A DNA stretch of 64,000 nt from positions 1,302,001 through 1,366,000 of the forward strand of contig NZ_CP125655.1 in assembly GCF_030053835.1 (NCBI RefSeq), read 5' to 3'. The stretch comes from Cellulomonas sp. ES6 (lineage in GTDB: Bacteria; Actinomycetota; Actinomycetes; Actinomycetales; Cellulomonadaceae). A program made the translations under genes and the position numbers. The notes under the pieces are model-generated. The model was not told where the DNA came from. It saw only the letters and a program-made list of their open reading frames with translations, and ran no database searches. The stretch's first letter is position 1, and every line of letters begins with the position of its first letter. Positions 55,108-62,680 of the stretch are shown here, in pieces.

Positions 55108-58100
55108 GTGACCAGCACCGTGGGCTCGAGGCCGGGCGGGGACCGTGGGCGCGCGCGCTGGGCGGTGGCGGCGGTCGTCGTCGCGGGCGCCGTCGTCGCG
55201 ACGGGCACGACGGTGGCGCTGACCCGCGACCGGGAGGCCGCCGTGTCCGCGACCGGTGAGGACGCCCCGCCCGCGGGCGTCCCGGCCGCGCGGATGTGCG
55301 GCGTCGCGGACCCGGGGCGGTTCGCGGCGCTCGCGGCGGACGCCCCGTCGGTGGAGCCGACCGCGCTGGTGCCGGACCTGGTCGCGTCGGGTGGCGGCGA
55401 GCCGGCGGGCCTCGAGGCCGTGGGCGACCACGTGGCGACGCTGGCCCGTGCGGACGACGGCGACGCGGCCGTCGTGACCGTGTGGTCCCCGGACGGCGAC
55501 GCCGAGCGCGTGGTCACGGTGACGGCGCCGCGCGGGGGCTCCGCGCCGGACACGTTCACGCTCTCCCCCGACGGCGACGTCATCGCCCCGACCGGCTCCG
55601 CGGACGGCCGGCAGGTCGGGTCGTGGACCGAGGGCGACGAGCCGGCGACGGTGTGGGACCTCGCGGACGCGGGCGACGGCCGCGTCATCGACGTCCTGCC
55701 GTTCACCGCGGGCGACGACGACGCGGTGGCCGCCGTGGCGTTCGAGCGCTCGCGCACACTGGTGCTGCTGCACGCCGACGGCACCGTGGCCGACGGGCCC
55801 GAGCTGGCCTGGGACTGGTACCCGCGGTTCTACCCGCAGCCGGACGGCTCGCTGTTCGTGCTGAGCGACGCCGACGGCGAGTCCTCGTACACGACGCTGA
55901 CCCGCTACGACGCGGAGGGCGGCGTGCTGCTGCAGGTCGGCGGCACCATGACGACCGACTCCGGCAACGGGCGCGCGCAGACCCTCGACCACCCGTCCGG
56001 CGTGGCCCCGGCCCCGGACGGCGACGGGTTCCTCGTGTCGGGCCCCACCTGGCGCGTCGTCGAGATCGGGCCGGACGGGATGTGGCGCGGCATCGCGCTG
56101 TCCGGCGAGGGCCAGGGGTCGACGTTCCGGCTCGCGGACCACACCCCCCTGACCCGGGCGGGCGACGACTACTACTTCCTCTCCCCGGCCGAGAGCGGCG
56201 GGGTGCAGCTCAGCCGCGTGTCCGCCACGGGGCTGCGCACCCTGCTGGACGCGCCGATCACCTGGAACGTCTCGGTGTCGGGGACGACCGACAAGCTGGG
56301 CTACGGCGCGGGGCTCGCCACCGACGCGACGTACGACTACTTCGCGGACGGGCAGACCCCGGCCGTGCACGCGCAGTTCGACCCGTGGTGGGGCACCGTC
56401 GCGGACGACTACGAGGTCCGCTACGAGGTGAGCGGCGACCCGTGGGCGCAGCCCGCCGTCGAGACCGTGAGCGGCACCGTCGCGATCCCCGAGGGCGGCG
56501 GCGAGGTGCCCCTGGACCTGCCGGCGGCCCGGCCGGGCCCGTACCAGGTGCACGCGACGCTGGTCGAGAAGGCCACCGGCGAGGTCCGCACCGCGACGTG
56601 CCTGCGGTACGCGGTCGGGGCGCCGGGCGCGACGTTCGACCCGGACGGCCTCGCGGACGGCGCGGACTGGGGCGGCGCCGGCCCGCTGCGCGGCGTGCAG
56701 CTCGCCGACGAGCTCGGCCTGGGGACGCACCGCGTGCAGCTCGACGTCGCGGGCATGGTGCCGGAGGACGCGGCGCCGTCCGTCGGCGCGCTGAACCTGT
56801 CGGCCATCCCGGGCGCGACCGAGGACGACCCGTTCGCCGGGCTCGCGGCCGCGGCCACCGAGGCGGCCGAGCGCGGCGTGAACCTGTACGTGCAGGTGGG
56901 CGAGGCGGACGAGCGCGCCCAGCAGGCCGTGGCGGACGGCACCTGGGGCGACTGGGTCACCGCGATCGTGACGGCGGTGCACGAGGGCGCCCCGGACGTG
57001 CACCTGTGGGCGCCGTGGAACGAGCCGAACAACACCGGGTTCGGGGACGGGGCCTCCTACGTCGAGCAGGTGCTGGAGCCGTTCGCCGCGGCGGTGCACG
57101 CGATCGACCCGCAGGCTCGGGTGATCGGCGGGAACGCGCTGAACGTCGTCGTGCCCTGGTACCGGCAGGCCGTGGACGCCGGTGCCTGCGACTCCTGGGA
57201 CGTCGTGGGCATCCACCCGTACACCGGCTTCAACCGGTCGTGGGACGAGGAGGGCGAGCAGGGCCCGATCGGGCAGATCACCCAGCTGCGCGAGGTGCTC
57301 GCGGCGTGCGGCGACGACGTGCCGGTGTGGAACACGGAGTCCGGCTGGTGGTCCGACGGCCCGGCGAACGAGTGGGGCCAGGCGTACGACGTCGCCCGCA
57401 CGTCGCTGTGGCAGAGCGAGCTCGGCGTCGACGCGTGGATGTACTTCTTCAGCGAGGGCGGCTGGGGCGAGGGCAACAACACCTGGTCGCTGGTGCAGGT
57501 CGGCTCGTTCGTGAAGCCGGGCGCGCTGGCGATGGCGACGGTCGGCGACCTGCTGGCCGGGCGCCCCGCCGCCGAGCAGGCCGACGTGGAGGACCCGACG
57601 GTGCGCGCGATGACCGTCGGACCGGTGCCCGGGGCGGACGACGGGCCGGCCGCCGAGCCGCTGCTCGCGGTGTGGACGCTGGACGCCGTCACCGACGTGG
57701 CCCTGCTCGCCGACGAGGACGCGTCCGTGACCGTCACCGACGTGTACGGCGGCACCCGCACGGTGGACGTCGCCGCCGGGGAGTCGACCCGCCTGCGCGT
57801 CACCGGCGCGCCGCAGTACCTGTCCGCGCCGGCGGGCGCCGGGCTGCGGGTGGCGGCGCTCGACGGCGGGGCGAACCTGCTCGCGGACGCCGACGTCACC
57901 GCGTCGTCCACCTCCGCCGGCGACGTCGCGACCCTCGTCACGGCCGCCGGCGCCCTGGCGGACCCGTGGCGGGCCGGCCCGACGACCGACGGCGAGCCGG
58001 ACGTCAGCCCGTGGGTCACCGCGACGCTGCCGGAGGCGACGACCCTCGACCGGGTGGTGGTCGGCTCGGCCGGCATCCGGTGCTGCACGGCGGGCCTCAA

Positions 58101-58377
58101 GGACGCCGTCGTCGAGGTCGAGGACGCCGACGGCGCCTGGACCGAGGTCGGCCGCGTCACGGGCGCGTTCCTCGAGCGCACCCACGTCGTGCGGTTCGAC
58201 CCGGTCGAGGCGACGGCCGTGCGCGTCACCGTCCCGACCACCGAGCAGCGCGACGTCACCATCCCCAGCGCGAACTACGGCGGCCAGACCGGCGGCCTGC
58301 TCCCCGCGTGGGAGCCGGTGCGGCCGGAACCGACCTGGCCGGTCTCCCTCGTCAGCCTCGCCGCGTACGGCCCCTGA
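55108..58377 (+). CDS. Membrane-anchored GH-A-like glycoside hydrolase with propeller and discoidin-like domains
   Basis: A 1089-residue protein. One transmembrane helix (about 18-39), then a region of blade-like repeats to about 430 resembling a beta-propeller, an Ig-like stretch (430-505), a TIM-barrel section with the clan GH-A pair: WNEPN (acid/base Glu at about 639) and WNTESGW (nucleophile Glu at about 744), and a C-terminal F5/8-type (discoidin-like) sandwich (about 910-1089). Faces outside. GTG with GAGGGGG upstream. Set in the exporter operon, it may trim, transfer or bind the exported polymer. The domain order is unusual. Confidence 0.85.
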   Translation: MTSTVGSRPGGDRGRARWAVAAVVVAGAVVATGTTVALTRDREAAVSATGEDAPPAGVPAARMCGVADPGRFAALAADAPSVEPTALVPDLVASGGGEPAGLEAVGDHVATLARADDGDAAVVTVWSPDGDAERVVTVTAPRGGSAPDTFTLSPDGDVIAPTGSADGRQVGSWTEGDEPATVWDLADAGDGRVIDVLPFTAGDDDAVAAVAFERSRTLVLLHADGTVADGPELAWDWYPRFYPQPDGSLFVLSDADGESSYTTLTRYDAEGGVLLQVGGTMTTDSGNGRAQTLDHPSGVAPAPDGDGFLVSGPTWRVVEIGPDGMWRGIALSGEGQGSTFRLADHTPLTRAGDDYYFLSPAESGGVQLSRVSATGLRTLLDAPITWNVSVSGTTDKLGYGAGLATDATYDYFADGQTPAVHAQFDPWWGTVADDYEVRYEVSGDPWAQPAVETVSGTVAIPEGGGEVPLDLPAARPGPYQVHATLVEKATGEVRTATCLRYAVGAPGATFDPDGLADGADWGGAGPLRGVQLADELGLGTHRVQLDVAGMVPEDAAPSVGALNLSAIPGATEDDPFAGLAAAATEAAERGVNLYVQVGEADERAQQAVADGTWGDWVTAIVTAVHEGAPDVHLWAPWNEPNNTGFGDGASYVEQVLEPFAAAVHAIDPQARVIGGNALNVVVPWYRQAVDAGACDSWDVVGIHPYTGFNRSWDEEGEQGPIGQITQLREVLAACGDDVPVWNTESGWWSDGPANEWGQAYDVARTSLWQSELGVDAWMYFFSEGGWGEGNNTWSLVQVGSFVKPGALAMATVGDLLAGRPAAEQADVEDPTVRAMTVGPVPGADDGPAAEPLLAVWTLDAVTDVALLADEDASVTVTDVYGGTRTVDVAAGESTRLRVTGAPQYLSAPAGAGLRVAALDGGANLLADADVTASSTSAGDVATLVTAAGALADPWRAGPTTDGEPDVSPWVTATLPEATTLDRVVVGSAGIRCCTAGLKDAVVEVEDADGAWTEVGRVTGAFLERTHVVRFDPVEATAVRVTVPTTEQRDVTIPSANYGGQTGGLLPAWEPVRPEPTWPVSLVSLAAYGP

Positions 58378-58414
58378 CCCCGTCCGACCCGCTCCCGCCG
58401 ACCAGGAGGTCGCC

Positions 58415-59302
58415 ATGCCACCCCGGGCCACCGTGGGGATCCCCGTCTACAACGGGGAGAAGTACCTGCCCGCCGCCCTCGACTCCGTGCGCGCGCAGGA
58501 CGAGGAGGACATCGAGATCGTCATCTCCGATAACGCCTCCACCGACGCCACCGAGGAGATCTGCCGCGCGGCGGCCGCCGAGGACCCGCGCATCCGGTAC
58601 GTCCGGCAGGCGGAGAACCGCGGCGGGCGGTGGAACTTCAACCACCTCGTCGAGCTCGCGCGGGCGCCCTACTTCACGTGGGCCGCCGCGGACGACATCC
58701 GGCGCCCCGCCTTCGTGCGCCGGTGCCTGGAGGTGTTCGCCGACTCCGACCCCGCGACGGTGCTCGTCTACCCGCGCACGCAGATCATCGACGCCGGCGG
58801 CCTGGTCACCGAGGACCTCAACGACGCCGACCTGGCCTGCGACGAGCCGACGCCGCACGAGCGGATGGCGCACTTCCTGCGGGCGCAGGCCGCCCACATC
58901 TTCTACGGCCTGCACCGCACCGAGGCCCTGCGCAGCACGCGCGGCATCCGGCCGACGGTCGGCAACGACCTCGTGATCCTCGCGGAGCTGGCGTGCCGCG
59001 GGCCGTTCGCCCTGGTCCCGGAACAGCTGTTCCTGCAGCGCCGGCACGCCGAGCAGTTCTCCGCGCAGGGCCAGGCGCAGATCGCGTGGCACGCCCCGAA
59101 GGCGTCCGTCCGGTTCGCGTTCCCCCACACGAAGGTCAGCGTCGAGCTGGTGCGCGGCGTGCTGTCCTCGCCCCTGGACGCCGCCGAGACGGCCCGATGC
59201 CTGGCGACGATCCCGGTGGCGTGGACGCTGCCGCGCTGGCGCGGGCCCGCCGCGGACGTGTGGGCGGCGCTGGGCCTGCAGCCGCGGAGCTCGCGGCGGT
59301 GA
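58415..59302 (+). CDS. Glycosyltransferase family 2
   Basis: A 295-residue GT-A glycosyltransferase. ATVGIPVYNGEKYLPAALDSV, IEIVISDNASTDATEEI, and TWAAADDIRRPAFVRRCLEV supply the nucleotide and acidic motifs. ATG with AGGAGG upstream. Its stop overlaps the next GT by four bases. Confidence 0.93.
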   Translation: MPPRATVGIPVYNGEKYLPAALDSVRAQDEEDIEIVISDNASTDATEEICRAAAAEDPRIRYVRQAENRGGRWNFNHLVELARAPYFTWAAADDIRRPAFVRRCLEVFADSDPATVLVYPRTQIIDAGGLVTEDLNDADLACDEPTPHERMAHFLRAQAAHIFYGLHRTEALRSTRGIRPTVGNDLVILAELACRGPFALVPEQLFLQRRHAEQFSAQGQAQIAWHAPKASVRFAFPHTKVSVELVRGVLSSPLDAAETARCLATIPVAWTLPRWRGPAADVWAALGLQPRSSRR

Positions 59303-60522
59303 GCGCGGTGGCGGGAGGCGCGACGGCGGACGCGGCTCCGGGTGGCGTCCCGGCCGCCCGGGTCCCGGAGGTGCACGTCCTCACGCCCGGGGACCACTTC
59401 TCGCCCCGGACGGGGTCGGCCATCCCGACGGTCGTCGACGGGCTGTGCGCCGCCCTGCCCGCGGGCACGACCCCGCGCCCGCGCGTCGTGGTCGCCGACG
59501 GCACCTACCCCGACCGCTACCCGAGCGCCGAGGCGGTGGGCTACCCGCAGGCCGCGGCGCGCCGCACGGACCGCTACCTGGACGCCGCCGCGGGACGGCT
59601 CGGCCTCCCCCGGCCGGGCGTCCGCCGGACGCTGCGCCCGACCCTCGCGGCGCAGGACGACTGGGACCCCGGCGTGGTGCTCGCGCACAACGCGCCGCAG
59701 CTCGTGCCGCTGGTGCACGAGCGGCACGCGGCCGTGCTGTACGCGCACAACCTGCTGCTGCGCACGTACTCCCCGCGCGAGGCGGACCGGGTGCTCGGGC
59801 GCGCGGCGGCGATCGTCTGCGTCAGCGCCGCGCTCGCCGAGCAGACCGCGGCGCACCTGCCCGCGCGGCTGCGCGACCGGCTGCGGGTGGTGCCCAACGG
59901 GGTCGACACCGCACGGTTCGCCCCGCGGGCCGACCCCGCGCGCGGCGAGCGGCTGCGCGTGCTGTTCGTCGGCCGGATGATCCCCGACAAGGGCGCGGAC
60001 GTGCTGGTCTCCGCGGTCGAGCGCCTCGGCCGGGACGACGTGGCGCTGACGCTCGTCGGCTCGCAGAACTTCGACGCGGGCGCCCGGCCCTCCCCCTACG
60101 AGCGCGACCTGCGGGAGCGGGCGGCGGCGCTCGGCGACCGGGTCCGGATGCTGCCGTTCACCGCGCGGGCCGAGGTCGCGGAGCTCTACCGGCAGGCCGA
60201 CGTCGTGGTGGTCCCCTCGCGGTGGGCGGAGCCGTTCGCGCTCACCGTCATGGAGGGCATGGCCTCGGGCGTGCCCGTGGTGGCGTCGGCGGCCGGCGGG
60301 ATCCCGGAGGTGCTGGGCGACGCGGGCGTGGCCGTGCGGCCGGACGACCCGGACGACCTCGCGGCGGCGCTCGAGGCGCTGGCCGACGACGAGACGCTGC
60401 GCCGGCAGGTGGGCGCGCGCTGCCGCCGCCGGGCCGAGGCGCGCGACTGGCGCTGGGCCCGCGGCGTGCTCGACGGCGTGCTCGCGGAGGTCGCCGGTGT
60501 TTCACCCACGCCGGTCGGGTGA
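59299..60522 (+). CDS. Glycosyltransferase family 4
   Basis: A 407-residue GT-B glycosyltransferase. EVHVLTPGDHFSPRTGSAIPT opens it; VVPNGVDTARFAPRAD, VLFVGRMIPDKGADVLVSA and PSRWAEPFALTVMEGMASG (E-x7-E) form the donor site. GTG overlapping the GT2 stop. It ends 14 bp before site 7 of the shared motif. Confidence 0.92.
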   Translation: MSAVAGGATADAAPGGVPAARVPEVHVLTPGDHFSPRTGSAIPTVVDGLCAALPAGTTPRPRVVVADGTYPDRYPSAEAVGYPQAAARRTDRYLDAAAGRLGLPRPGVRRTLRPTLAAQDDWDPGVVLAHNAPQLVPLVHERHAAVLYAHNLLLRTYSPREADRVLGRAAAIVCVSAALAEQTAAHLPARLRDRLRVVPNGVDTARFAPRADPARGERLRVLFVGRMIPDKGADVLVSAVERLGRDDVALTLVGSQNFDAGARPSPYERDLRERAAALGDRVRMLPFTARAEVAELYRQADVVVVPSRWAEPFALTVMEGMASGVPVVASAAGGIPEVLGDAGVAVRPDDPDDLAAALEALADDETLRRQVGARCRRRAEARDWRWARGVLDGVLAEVAGVSPTPVG

Positions 60523-60536
60523 ACCTCTTGCACCAA

Positions 60537-60559
60537 TTGTCCGTTTTGTTCCGGTGACC
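60537..60559. promoter_or_regulatory. Glycan-locus motif, site 7
   Basis: TTGTCCGTTTTGTT; on the minus strand AACAAAACGGACAATT, a core match with an approximate direct repeat. 16 bp before the next start. Confidence 0.5.
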
Positions 60560-60574
60560 GGCACGATGGTCACC

Positions 60575-62680
60575 ATGCGCGTCCTGCGGATCTCCCACAG
60601 CGCCGTCGTCACGGCGTGGCGCGGTCGCGAGGCCGCCCTGCGCGCCCGCGGCCTCGAGGTCCGCACGCTCTCGGCCCGCCGCTGGGAGGAGGGCGGCCGG
60701 GACGTCGACCTGGACCCGCAGCCCGGCGAGGACGTCGTCGGCGTCCGCACCGTCGGCCGGCACCCGAACGTCTTCCTCTACGACCCGCGGCCGATCTGGC
60801 GCGCCCTCGGCGAGCGGTGGGACGTCCTCGACATCCACGAGGAGCCCGCCGCCCTCGCGACGGCGGAGGTGCTGCTGCTGCGCGCGCTGCGGCGGTCCCG
60901 GGTCCCCTACGTCCTGTACTCCGCGCAGAACATCGCCAAGCGCTACCCGCCGCCGTTCCGGTGGTGGGAGCGCCGGGCCCTGCGCCACGCCGGCGCCGTC
61001 AGCGTCTGCAACACCGAGGCCGGCGACGTGCTGCGCGCCAAGGGGCTGACCGCCCCCGCGCACGTCATCGGGCTCGGCGTCGAGCAGACCGGCCCGGCGC
61101 CCACGGACGCCGGCGTAGCCGGTGCGGCTGCCCCCGCTCGCACCGGCTACGTCGGCCGCCTCCTCGCGCCGCACAAGGGCCTCGACGTGCTGCTCGACGC
61201 CGCCGAGGCCGACCCCGGCCTGCACGTCGCCATCGCCGGCGCCGGCCCGCACGAGGCCGCCCTGCGGCGCCGGGCGTCCTCCCCCGCCCTCGCCGGGCGC
61301 GTCACGTTCCACGGGCACCTCGCCGGGGCGGAGCTCGCCGCGTTCTACCGCGGCATCGGCGTGCTCGCCGTGCCGTCCGTCGCCGCGCCCGGCTGGCTGG
61401 AGCAGTTCGGCCGGGTCGCCGTCGAGGCGATGGCCGCCGGGGTCCCCGTCGTGGCGTCCGACTCGGGCGCGCTGCGCGACGTCGTCGGCGGGGCCGGCGT
61501 GCTCGTCCCGCCCAGCGACGCCCCCGCCCTCGCCGGTGCCCTGCGCACGGTGCTCGACGACCCCGAGCACGCCGCGCGGCTGCGCGAGGCCGGGCTGCGG
61601 CGGGCCGCGGAGTACACGTGGGACGCGATCGCCGAGCGGTACGAGGCCCTGTACCGCGGGCTGCTGCCCGCCGGGTCCGCCGCGGACGCCGGGGCCACCG
61701 GCGCGGAGCCCGGCACCGACCGGGGCGTCGAGGTGGTCGTCGTGGCGTACGGCGCGGCCGACCTCCTCCGGCGCGCCCTCGCCCCCGTCGCCGGCGCGCT
61801 GCCCGTCACCGTGGTCGACAACTCCGGGGACCCCGACGTCCGCGCCGTGGCCGAGGCGGCCGGCGCGCGCTACCTCGACCCCGGCGCCAACCTCGGGTTC
61901 GGGGCCGCCGTCAACCACGCGCTCGCGCACCGGCTGCTGCCCGGCGCGGACGTGCTGCTGCTCAACCCGGACGCGCGCGTGGACCCGGACGGGATCGCCG
62001 CGCTGCACGAGCGGCTGCGCGCCGAGCCCGACCTGGCCGCCGTCGGCCCCGCGCAGGTCGACGAGGATGGGGAGCCCGCCCGCGTCCGGTGGCCGTTCCC
62101 CACCCCCCGCGCCGCCTGGCGGCAGGCGGCGGGCCTCGGGCTCGGCCCGGACCGCGGGGACGGCTTCGTGATCGGCTCCGTGCTGCTGCTGCGCGCCGAG
62201 GCGCTCGCCCGGGTCGGCGGGTTCGACGAGTCGTACTTCCTGTACTCCGAGGAGACCGACTGGCAGCGCCGGGCGCACGACGCCGGGTGGCGGTCGGCGG
62301 TCGTCCCGGAGGTCGTCGCCCAGCACGCCGGCGGCGGGACCAGCTCCGACCCGGCCCGCCGGGAGACGCACTTCCACGCCGGCCAGGAGCGCTACCTGCG
62401 CCGGCACCACGGCGCCACCGGGTGGGCGTCCGCCCGCGCGGCCGTCGCCCTCGGGGCCGTGCCCCGCGCGCTGCTCCCCGGGGACCGCGGCCGCGCCGCC
62501 CGGCTGCGGCTGCGGCTCTACCTGGGCGGGCCGGTGCGCGCCGAGCAGGCGCTGGGCGACCTGCGCGCGCCGCGCGGCGGCGGGACCGCCGGGGCCGCCG
62601 CGCCCGTCCCGCCCGCTGCGCCGGGTCCCGGCGCGCGCCCCCTGCCCGAGTCCGTCGACGAGCGGGAGCCCGCCGCATGA
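60575..62680 (+). CDS. Two-domain glycosyltransferase (GT4-GT2 fusion)
   Basis: A 701-residue fusion. Residues 1-385 are GT4: MRVLRISHSAVVTAWRGRE, YVGRLLAPHKGLDVLLDA, and PGWLEQFGRVAVEAMAAG (E-x7-E). Residues 400-640 are GT2: VEVVVVAYGAADLLRRAL, VTVVDNSGDPDVRAVAEA, VLLLNPDARVDPDGI, and FDESYFLYSEETDWQRRAH typical of rhamnosyltransferase-like GT2. No clear ribosome-binding site; ATG at 60575 is preferred over 60566 by homologous N-termini. Two linked transfer steps are likely. Its stop overlaps the next gene by four bases. Confidence 0.9.
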   Translation: MRVLRISHSAVVTAWRGREAALRARGLEVRTLSARRWEEGGRDVDLDPQPGEDVVGVRTVGRHPNVFLYDPRPIWRALGERWDVLDIHEEPAALATAEVLLLRALRRSRVPYVLYSAQNIAKRYPPPFRWWERRALRHAGAVSVCNTEAGDVLRAKGLTAPAHVIGLGVEQTGPAPTDAGVAGAAAPARTGYVGRLLAPHKGLDVLLDAAEADPGLHVAIAGAGPHEAALRRRASSPALAGRVTFHGHLAGAELAAFYRGIGVLAVPSVAAPGWLEQFGRVAVEAMAAGVPVVASDSGALRDVVGGAGVLVPPSDAPALAGALRTVLDDPEHAARLREAGLRRAAEYTWDAIAERYEALYRGLLPAGSAADAGATGAEPGTDRGVEVVVVAYGAADLLRRALAPVAGALPVTVVDNSGDPDVRAVAEAAGARYLDPGANLGFGAAVNHALAHRLLPGADVLLLNPDARVDPDGIAALHERLRAEPDLAAVGPAQVDEDGEPARVRWPFPTPRAAWRQAAGLGLGPDRGDGFVIGSVLLLRAEALARVGGFDESYFLYSEETDWQRRAHDAGWRSAVVPEVVAQHAGGGTSSDPARRETHFHAGQERYLRRHHGATGWASARAAVALGAVPRALLPGDRGRAARLRLRLYLGGPVRAEQALGDLRAPRGGGTAGAAAPVPPAAPGPGARPLPESVDEREPAA

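Noticed and set aside
54238..58431. A 1397-codon open frame on the minus strand opposite the wzm and GH-A-like genes
   Set aside because: It is a consequence of high GC content; its protein is Arg/Gly/His-rich with no recognisable domain, while the plus-strand frames have clear motifs and ribosome-binding sites. Similar long antisense frames (for example 3074-5104 and 48524-50530) are rejected for the same reason.
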